Assembly: GCA_012800665.1 (NCBI GenBank)
Contig: JAAZIW010000105.1
Coordinates: forward strand, 1 to 13,180
Source of the DNA: Rikenellaceae bacterium
Lineage (GTDB): Bacteria > Bacteroidota > Bacteroidia > Bacteroidales > UBA932
Reading direction: 5' to 3'
Length of the DNA stretch: 13,180 bases
The position numbers and the translations under genes were made by a program. Of this stretch, positions 7,734 to 13,180 are shown one piece after another; positions within the stretch are counted from its first letter, which is position 1; the number at the start of each line of letters is the position of its first letter. The notes beneath the pieces were generated by a model that was not told where the DNA came from, made no database searches, and saw nothing but the letters and a program-made list of their open reading frames with translations.

Positions 7734-7848
7734 CGAGCGTAAAATGTAACTCGCTGACTATCATCGAAATCATGAAAGAACACCCGAAAATTTTCTTGAC
7801 CTTGTTTAAGGATCTGCGTCATTATCAGCACTTTCCATTTTACGCTCG
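7734..7848. repeat. 115-bp imperfect palindrome bounded by a perfect 13-bp inverted repeat
   Basis: CGAGCGTAAAATG at 7734-7746 is matched by its exact reverse complement CATTTTACGCTCG at 7836-7848. The midpoint carries the 10-bp palindrome GAAAATTTTC (7786-7795). Between ends and centre the two arms agree at well over half their positions, including GCTGA just inside the end repeats, with about one base of slippage. The whole segment could therefore fold into one long, bulged hairpin in single-stranded DNA or RNA. It looks like a small non-autonomous palindromic element or a structured RNA. I found no consensus promoter inside it, which argues against an invertible promoter. Confidence 0.6.
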
Positions 7849-7973
7849 CTGTATCGTCCTAAAAAAGTTTACCAAAATCAGGGAAAAACAGGTTAGAGGC
7901 GTGACACATCATCAAGGAGGTGTCTTGGTGTAGCTGGAGGTATTCGAAAGAGTTGTTTTGTTCTCCTAAGTTT

Positions 7974-8127
7974 GCGAAAAAGCGACTTGGCCGGAGAAAG
8001 AAGATTTAGTGTAGCCGAAGTTGTCTTGCTCCCAAGCCTGCGAAAAAGCGATTTGGCCGGAGAAAGAAGATTAGGTGTAGCCGAGACAGCTTTGACTCGA
8101 AGCTTGCGGAAAAGCAGCTTAGCCGGC
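7974..8127. repeat. 66-bp tandem repeat running into the 3' end of rsmA
   Basis: Copies start at 7974, 8040 and 8106, each spaced 66 bp, with GCGAAAAAGCGA, then TTGGCCGGAGAAAGAAGA, then GTGTAGCCGA. The first two agree at about 43 of their first 46 bases; the third matches over about 22 bases (GCGGAAAAGCAGCTTAGCCG) and then becomes rsmA coding sequence, including its TAA stop at 8121-8119. A decayed fourth copy is visible upstream (about 7912-7973), in phase. Since 66 bp equals 22 codons, the + strand frame repeats as LRKSDLAGERRxxVAE, but its only in-frame start is a TTG at 7972 and it runs antisense into rsmA, so I do not call a gene. Confidence 0.8.
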
Positions 8128-9318
8128 GATGATTTTGGCAGTGAGGTTTATGAAGTCATCTACGCTTAATTGCTCGGCTCGTTGTTGAAGGATGGGGGAG
8201 GAAAGGTCGAAGTTTTCCGGAAGCAGAGGCTTCAAGGCGTTGCGGAGGGTTTTGCGGCGCTGACCGAAGGCGGTCTTGACTACTTTGCGGAACATTTTTT
8301 CATCGATTTCAATCTGTCCGTCGCAGGCTTGGTTTTCAGCGGCCCCCTTATCGGGTGTGTCAGTCTGCTTCAGAGGTGCGTTGGTTTGCCCTGATGGTGA
8401 CGCACCGATTAGACTTGTGGGTATGGTATCAGCCTCATTTAAAATAGCGGCATCAGCCTGTTCTGTTATGGGACCGGCACCACGTTTCGTTATTTGAGTG
8501 CCGAGAGGCTTTGCTATCAGTGCGTTGCGGGAGTTGCGGCGGAGGCGGATGACAGCGCTGCGCACTTTGGGTGGCGGGGCGAAGGAGCCGGGCTCTACGG
8601 TAAAAAGATATTCGATGTCGTACCACGCTTGCAGCAAAACGCTCAAAATGCCGTAGGTCTTGCTCCCTGGCTTTTCTGCAATGCGCTTAGCCACCTCTTT
8701 TTGAATCATGCACACCACTTCCGGCACCCTGTCGCGGTCATCCAAAATCTTGAAGAAAATCTGCGAGGAGATATTGTAGGGGAAGTTGCCGATGATTGAA
8801 TATTTTGCCGGAAAGAGTTTATGAACATCCAATTTAAGGTAATCGGCCTGATACAATTTGCCTTCAAGGGCGCTGAAATTATTCATTAGATAATCCACTG
8901 ACTCGCTGTCCAGTTCTACCATTTTAAGATTGATGTCCTTGCGCTGCAGCAGGAATCGAGTAAGCACGCCCATTCCGGGGCCGATTTCCAGCACATCGGT
9001 TTTGCCGGAAGGAGAATTGACGCCTTTTGTTTGGAATGCTTCTGCAGATGGAGATTTTCCACTTTCAGTTTGAGCGGCCTCAGCAGAAGAGGAGGCCCTG
9101 CAAGGAGTTTGGTAGGCCTTGGTTGAGGTAGATTTGCCACTTTCGGCCTGAGGCGTTTGACCATTTGAGCAAAGAGTTTTAAACGTCTCGGAGGGTGCAG
9201 GTCCGCCGGGACTTGTTTCAAGAGCCTGCGAGGAATTCAGAGCGGCAACTATGCGCTCTGCGATGGAGAGGTCTACCAGAAAGTGCTGGCCGAGGGATTT
9301 TTTGGCGCGAACTTCCAC
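8119..9318 (-). CDS. rsmA: 16S rRNA (adenine1518-N6/adenine1519-N6)-dimethyltransferase RsmA (KsgA) with two large insertions
   Basis: The enzyme dimethylates two adjacent adenosines in the 3'-terminal hairpin of 16S rRNA using SAM, a late step in small-subunit assembly. Landmarks: KKSLGQHFLVD (6-16), SAM motif I VLEIGPGMGVLT (109-120), acidic loop VELD (134-137), catalytic motif GNFPYNISSQ (177-186), and FAPPPKVRSAV plus the C-terminal helical domain with KTAFGQRRKTLRNAL. The protein is 399 residues; the family is about 250-275. The excess is two Ser/Thr/Pro/Ala/Gln-rich insertions, about 29-106 (between the N-terminal helix and motif I) and about 264-336 (between the catalytic and C-terminal domains). 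All catalytic motifs are intact and the frame is continuous, so I treat it as functional. The start is GTG at 9318, immediately after the TAA of the upstream gene; no ATG fits the conserved N-terminus. Last gene of a likely three-gene operon. Confidence 0.95.
   Translation of the reverse strand: MEVRAKKSLGQHFLVDLSIAERIVAALNSSQALETSPGGPAPSETFKTLCSNGQTPQAESGKSTSTKAYQTPCRASSSAEAAQTESGKSPSAEAFQTKGVNSPSGKTDVLEIGPGMGVLTRFLLQRKDINLKMVELDSESVDYLMNNFSALEGKLYQADYLKLDVHKLFPAKYSIIGNFPYNISSQIFFKILDDRDRVPEVVCMIQKEVAKRIAEKPGSKTYGILSVLLQAWYDIEYLFTVEPGSFAPPPKVRSAVIRLRRNSRNALIAKPLGTQITKRGAGPITEQADAAILNEADTIPTSLIGASPSGQTNAPLKQTDTPDKGAAENQACDGQIEIDEKMFRKVVKTAFGQRRKTLRNALKPLLPENFDLSSPILQQRAEQLSVDDFINLTAKIIAG
9028..9144 (-). 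repeat. 39-bp tandem repeat inside rsmA insertion 1 (three copies)
   Basis: Three consecutive 39-bp units lie at 9106-9144, 9067-9105 and 9028-9066, each ending on the + strand side with (A/T)GTTTG. They encode 13-residue units ESGKSTSTKAYQT, PCRASSSAEAAQT and ESGKSPSAEAFQT (residues 59-97), followed by a degenerate KGVNSPSGKT. The unit length is a multiple of three, so copy-number change would keep the reading frame. The first and third units share 9 of 13 residues. Confidence 0.8.
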
Positions 9319-11826
9319 TTAATCTTCCTTTTGTTTTTTGCCGGTCACCGGCTTTTCAGCCACAGCTGCCTTTTGGCCTTCATTTGTGGCAGGCGTTTGA
9401 CTTTCGGCCGCTGCCTTTTGCGCACCGCCCGCTTCTGCAACTTTTTGTTTTTTGCCAACCACCATATAAACAATTGCGCCGGCGGCAAGCAGCAGGGTAA
9501 GCAAGGAGCAGATTAGAGAAAGTCTGTAACCCCTTGCGTAAGAGTCCGGAGCAAAGCGCATTACAAGCTCGTGCTCGCCTGCGGGGAGTATTGCCGAGCG
9601 GAACACATCGTCAGACAAACTGATAGGCAGAAGCTCGCCCGTATCGACTACTTTTAGCGTCCATCCGTCAGGGTAATAAACTTCGCTGAAGACCGCTTTT
9701 GCATTACAAGGTGTCGTATAACGGTAGCGGAGTTCGTTTGGGGTATAGCTTAAAAGTTCGATGCGCCTGCCCGCGCCATCCTCCTCAAACCAGGCATTCC
9801 CTCGCGCATGAGGGTACCTCAGCGGGGCCATATCTCCATTCAAAATAATATAGCGGCAATTCAACTTGGAAAGCCCCTCCAATTCAGGAAGCATGGCTTC
9901 CGCTTCTTCCAAAGTGGCGGCCTTGCCAATCGAAGAATAGATTTGCGTAATCTCACCTTGCAGATGGCTCTCAATATACTCTTGATAGATTTGCAATTTG
10001 GCAGGGGAATATCCGCCTATATTTTTATGCCAATAAGAGGGATGCGAATCGTTGAAAACATTTACCGTCAAATCCAAAACACGGTAAGACGGGTCCTCAT
10101 CAGCTAAAATAGCCTTATCTACCGGCCTCTTATCAAACTGACCGATGAAAAAGCGCGGGGTAACAAAATGGTCATCATTAAGATAGCGCTTGCCCACCGC
10201 AAACATATTTATCAGCACAAGAGCGCTTACCCCCAAGGCGGCCGTCAGCTTGCGGTTGCGCACGGATGCATCTTCCGAAGCCTTGCCGAAGCCATATCCC
10301 CACCAAAGCAGCCCCCAGCAAAGCAGTATAAGCGCCGCCGACATCCAGGCATCCTTAACCAAAAGCGCACGCCTGTCCGCCCGAAGGGCATCTGTCAAAA
10401 TTTCCTGCATCCCCGCATCCGCCGAGCCGCTGAAGCTTCCCGCAATAGAAGGAATCAATGCTGCTAATATGCAGAAACCGGCCGTCAGCGCCAATGCGAG
10501 CCAGGAACCGCGCCGGAAATCCTTTAAAGGAATGTTGCCGCGCACAATCCTGTCCAAAGTTATAAAGCCGAGCACCGGCAGAGTTACCTGTAAAATCACT
10601 AACGCCATCGACACAGTACGGAACTTATTATAAAGCGGAAATACTTTCATGGCGAACTTGGTAAACGCTAAAAAGTGACTCCCTGCCGCTAAAAAAATCG
10701 CCAGCAAGGTAGCCGCCAACAGCCACCATCTATCCTTTCCTTTACAACAGAAAAGCCCTAACAAAAAGAGGAAAATTGTAATCGCCCCCATATACATAGG
10801 CCCTGCGGTAAAGGGTTGAGGACCCCAATAGAGAGGAAGATTCTTTGAAATTTCGCGAATATTAGGCTGCCTGGAGCGTTTAAGGAGCTTGACCGTTTGA
10901 GAGTCGGGGCCAAGGGCGCCTGCCGAAGAGCCTCCGTTATAATTGGGAATCATCAGGTTGGGAAGTTCCTCCCAGCCGTAGCTCCAGGCCGTGGCATAGT
11001 CGATGTCAAGCCCTTTCCGAGCCTCGCCATCTGCGGTTTTTGTGGTGCCTCCCCGCATGGAATGAGGGGTGTAGTCCCAAGTGGGGATGAGTTTGGTGGC
11101 GTTGGTGCCGATTCCCACTAAGCCGAAAACCAATAGCAACCCGGAGATGATAAAAAAGCGGCCTACGCGTTTTTTCGCAACGAGTGTCGAGATAAAAACG
11201 GCAATGGCATAGATGGCAATAATGATTGCCAGGTAATAAGATATTTGGGGATGATTGGCTTTAACCTGAAAGCTCACGGCGAGTGCGAACAGGGCGCCTC
11301 CGAGTAGCGCCTGAGGCCATTTTTTTGCTTTATATGAATAGACCACCGCCGCAAGGGCCCAAGGCATGAATGCTATGGCCTGCATCTTTGTATTGTGCCC
11401 TACTTGAATGATTTGGAAGTTGTAGGAGCAGAAGGCTATGGCGATGGCTCCGCCTATAGCTATGAGGGGATGTAGCCCGAAAGCGAGCATCAGCAGGAAG
11501 CCGCCGAGCAATGCTATAAAAAGATAAGTTGCCGGTCTTCTGCCCAAGAGCAGAAAGTCGTAGAGTTGCTGTGTAAGGTCGCCTTTAGTGGGGGTGCTGT
11601 AAGATATTGTGGGCATGCCTCCGAACATGGAGTTGCTCCAAAGGGCGGGGTCTTCGGGATGAGCGGCATTCCATACAGAACTTTCGCGCGCCATTCCCTG
11701 CCAGCCGCTTATATCGCTTTGGTTCACAATCTTGCCACCAAGCACTTGAGGAGTGAATGAATAGGCGAGCACTAAAAACCCTATTACTATCAGCACATAG
11801 GTGAGTATCTTGTTTTTATTCTTCAT
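9319..11826 (-). CDS. YfhO-family polytopic membrane protein with a low-complexity C-terminal tail
   Basis: An 835-residue inner-membrane protein with about 14 predicted transmembrane helices (roughly 9-28, 100-118, 120-137, 150-165, 172-188, 196-217, 224-241, 345-362, 368-387, 404-425, 440-460, 494-511, 525-543, 768-790). The N-terminal exoplasmic loop (SDISGWQGMARE, LWSNSMFGGMPT) and YGWEELPNLMIPNYNGG (283-299) are hallmarks of the YfhO family, a group with GT-C-like topology; Bacillus YfhO is linked to glycosylating teichoic acids, but the bacteroidal proteins are largely uncharacterised. The soluble region 545-765 ends in a beta-rich exoplasmic domain (FSEVYYPDGW, EHELVMRF). After the last helix a 45-residue Ala/Lys/Glu/Gln tail lies in the cytoplasm. 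The ATG overlaps the upstream glycosyltransferase stop (ATGA), consistent with a shared role in glycan assembly; that role is inference. Confidence 0.88.
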   Translation of the reverse strand: MKNKNKILTYVLIVIGFLVLAYSFTPQVLGGKIVNQSDISGWQGMARESSVWNAAHPEDPALWSNSMFGGMPTISYSTPTKGDLTQQLYDFLLLGRRPATYLFIALLGGFLLMLAFGLHPLIAIGGAIAIAFCSYNFQIIQVGHNTKMQAIAFMPWALAAVVYSYKAKKWPQALLGGALFALAVSFQVKANHPQISYYLAIIIAIYAIAVFISTLVAKKRVGRFFIISGLLLVFGLVGIGTNATKLIPTWDYTPHSMRGGTTKTADGEARKGLDIDYATAWSYGWEELPNLMIPNYNGGSSAGALGPDSQTVKLLKRSRQPNIREISKNLPLYWGPQPFTAGPMYMGAITIFLFLLGLFCCKGKDRWWLLAATLLAIFLAAGSHFLAFTKFAMKVFPLYNKFRTVSMALVILQVTLPVLGFITLDRIVRGNIPLKDFRRGSWLALALTAGFCILAALIPSIAGSFSGSADAGMQEILTDALRADRRALLVKDAWMSAALILLCWGLLWWGYGFGKASEDASVRNRKLTAALGVSALVLINMFAVGKRYLNDDHFVTPRFFIGQFDKRPVDKAILADEDPSYRVLDLTVNVFNDSHPSYWHKNIGGYSPAKLQIYQEYIESHLQGEITQIYSSIGKAATLEEAEAMLPELEGLSKLNCRYIILNGDMAPLRYPHARGNAWFEEDGAGRRIELLSYTPNELRYRYTTPCNAKAVFSEVYYPDGWTLKVVDTGELLPISLSDDVFRSAILPAGEHELVMRFAPDSYARGYRLSLICSLLTLLLAAGAIVYMVVGKKQKVAEAGGAQKAAAESQTPATNEGQKAAVAEKPVTGKKQKED

Positions 11827-13145
11827 AGCTGTTCAAACAAATCTATCATTTTTTTTGTGAGATTCCGGCGCGAATACTTCTCTATCCCTATTCCCAACGC
11901 CTTGAATTCGCCGTTCCTGACTTTGCAGATGAAGTCTGCCATGGCTTCTCCGCGCGGCCAGTCCAGCATGATTCCGGCATTCGACTCGCACAGCAACTGC
12001 GCCGCCGCTCCATCTTCCTGCCCTATGCCTAATACCGGCTTCAAGGATGCAAGATATTCGAAGATTTTGCCGGGGAGCACTTTTTTATATTCGGGTTCCT
12101 GCCGAAGCGGAAGAATGAGCATATCGGCATTTTTCAATTCTTGAACAGAATCATCATGGCTGATATATCCTAACAGAGAGAGATTGGGCTCCAAGCCGGC
12201 ATCTTTTATGGCCTCCACTATTTCGGCATCCACCTTGCCGGCTAATCTAATATCTATCCGGTTTTTGAAAGGAAGACCGGCTATAGCATCCCAAAGGGCT
12301 AAGGGGTTGCCGTCGCTTGCGAAAAGACCGGTATGGACAATGCGGAATTTGGTGTCCGTGCGTTTTTTGCCAGCCGAAGAGCCCCCGCTTGCCGAGGAGT
12401 TACTGCTGCTAACAGAGCCGCCACCAGTCGCAATCCCGAAATCATCTTCATCGAATCCGTTGCTTATAAGATGCACGGGCGTATTCGTGACATTTTGAAA
12501 ATCCGCCTGCACCATAGGCGTAACCGCCACAATCGCAGATGCTCTGTCCAATACCTCCTGCTCCATCTGCCTATGCTTCCTTTCCGCCTTCGGGCTCAAG
12601 CCCAAATGCTTGAAATAAAACAACTCCGTCCAAGGGTCGCGGAAATCCGCCACCCAAGGAATGCCGGTGATTTTATGCAGTTCAAGGCCAATCAGATGCA
12701 TGCTCTGCGGCGGCCCGGTAGAAACAATCACATCCACCGGATGCCTTTTCAGATAATTGCGCAGAAACCTTACCGAGGGACACACCCACCACACGCGGGG
12801 GTCAGGCACAAAAAAATTACCTCTTACCCAAAGCGCGATTTTCTGCTTTAATGATTTCTCCTGCTTATTCACGGGATTAACCCCCGCTCCTTTTTCGCTG
12901 GAACCGCCTAAAATATTGCGGGCCAAGGCGTAGGGCTCTACGATACGACGCTTTATAATTTCGGTCTGCTCCGGAATGTCCACAAGAAGACTGTCATCAA
13001 CTGCAAGCTGCTCAGGATTCTCGGGCGTGTAAATCACAGGCTGCCATCCGAACTCCGGCATATGTTTGGCGAATTTCACCCACCTCTGCACCCCGGAGCC
13101 TCCTGTCGGAGGCCAATAATAAGTTATGACAAGAGCCCTTCGCAT
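11823..13145 (-). CDS. GT4-like glycosyltransferase
   Basis: A cytoplasmic GT-B-fold glycosyltransferase of about 440 residues. The N-terminus RRALVITYYWPPTGGSGVQR is the nucleotide-sugar glycosyltransferase 4-like opening common in Bacteroidota, and GIPWVADFRDPW (about 161-172) is a second family block. The C-terminal domain has RIVHTGLF, LGYISHDD, ADMLILPL and the donor-binding PGKIFEYLASLKPVL (about 358-372). Donor and acceptor cannot be told from sequence. I start it at the ATG at 13145; a TTG three codons upstream (13154) is possible, but it directly follows a stop codon and adds nothing conserved. Between the two domains (about 241-259) sits a Ser/Gly-rich insertion (GSVSSSNSSASGGSSAG), longer than I would expect for the linker. 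It overlaps the YfhO gene by 4 bp and probably heads the operon; the promoter is not in the remaining 35 bp. Confidence 0.88.
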   Translation of the reverse strand: MRRALVITYYWPPTGGSGVQRWVKFAKHMPEFGWQPVIYTPENPEQLAVDDSLLVDIPEQTEIIKRRIVEPYALARNILGGSSEKGAGVNPVNKQEKSLKQKIALWVRGNFFVPDPRVWWVCPSVRFLRNYLKRHPVDVIVSTGPPQSMHLIGLELHKITGIPWVADFRDPWTELFYFKHLGLSPKAERKHRQMEQEVLDRASAIVAVTPMVQADFQNVTNTPVHLISNGFDEDDFGIATGGGSVSSSNSSASGGSSAGKKRTDTKFRIVHTGLFASDGNPLALWDAIAGLPFKNRIDIRLAGKVDAEIVEAIKDAGLEPNLSLLGYISHDDSVQELKNADMLILPLRQEPEYKKVLPGKIFEYLASLKPVLGIGQEDGAAAQLLCESNAGIMLDWPRGEAMADFICKVRNGEFKALGIGIEKYSRRNLTKKMIDLFEQL

Positions 13146-13180
13146 GCGTTGCAATTATCTTAGAATCCCCAATCCGATGC

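Larger units (their letters stand above)
7119..8118. other. One-kilobase gene-poor, repeat-rich intergenic region
   Basis: Between the SDR start and the rsmA stop there is no ORF with recognisable protein features. In order the region contains the SDR promoter, a small nested inverted repeat (AGCCTC at 7222-7227 and GAGGCT at 7235-7240), a 42-43-bp tandem array, a 34-bp direct-repeat pair, an imperfect palindrome and a 66-bp tandem repeat, each listed separately. Several open frames of 65-144 codons occur on both strands, but they come from stop-free repeats rather than from a gene. I see no tRNA, no rRNA and no clear intrinsic terminator for rsmA; no hairpin followed by a U-run is present on the minus strand. 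Confidence 0.75.

Noticed and set aside
7252..7742. Several open frames of 92-144 codons on both strands as candidate genes
   Set aside because: They exist in all six frames at once because the repeat unit lacks stops; none has a recognisable domain, and the frames overlap each other completely.
7734..7848. Invertible promoter (phase-variation switch) as seen in Bacteroides
   Set aside because: The 13-bp inverted ends fit, but I found no TAnnTTTG-type promoter between them in either direction and no recombinase gene nearby.
7772..7933. 53-codon ORF on the + strand starting MKEHPKIFLT
   Set aside because: It lies across the imperfect palindrome, has no promoter or homology I recognise, and a similar short frame arises on the opposite strand from the symmetry; chance or relic is more likely.
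13146..13154. Upstream TTG start for the glycosyltransferase
   Set aside because: It adds three non-conserved residues directly after a stop codon; the ATG at 13145 begins right at the conserved N-terminal motif.

Overview
The window reads as chromosomal DNA of a Bacteroidota bacterium, most likely order Bacteroidales. The evidence is a SusC-type TonB-dependent transporter, lipoprotein glycoside hydrolases packed around it, a YfhO-type membrane protein in the form seen in this phylum, genes without obvious Shine-Dalgarno sequences, and one promoter matching the Bacteroidetes TTTG / TAnnTTTG pattern. I cannot name the genus. Every gene I can support lies on the minus strand, so transcription runs from high to low coordinates.

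Right block (13145 to 8119): a family-4-like glycosyltransferase, a 14-helix YfhO-family membrane protein and the 16S rRNA dimethyltransferase rsmA. They are joined by an ATGA overlap and then a directly abutting TAA|GTG junction, so they probably form one translationally coupled operon whose promoter lies beyond the right edge. RsmA is unusual. It is 399 residues instead of about 260 because two low-complexity segments are inserted at domain borders, and the first contains a 39-bp tandem repeat. The YfhO C-terminal tail and a Ser/Gly-rich stretch in the glycosyltransferase are also low complexity.

Middle (7119 to 8118): about 1 kb without a convincing gene but full of structure. From right to left it holds a 66-bp tandem repeat running into the 3' end of rsmA, a roughly 115-bp imperfect palindrome bounded by a perfect 13-bp inverted repeat, a pair of 34-bp direct repeats, a 42-43-bp tandem array with no stop codon in any frame over its core, and the promoter of the next gene.

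Next (7118 to 6324): a classical short-chain dehydrogenase/reductase with its own recognisable promoter. It is followed by a 238-bp gap containing a strongly pyrimidine-rich (+ strand) tract.

Left block (6085 to 1): a polysaccharide utilisation locus fragment. A BglX-like GH3 beta-glucosidase overlaps a GH144-type glucanase by 8 bp, and 17 bp later a SusC transporter begins and runs off the left edge. The GH144 plus GH3 pairing points to beta-1,2-glucan (sophoro-oligosaccharides) as the likely substrate. In that model SusC, with a SusD expected just outside the window, imports the glucan, GH144 cuts it and GH3 releases glucose. Both enzymes look like lipoproteins without an acidic surface-export signal, so they probably work in the periplasm.
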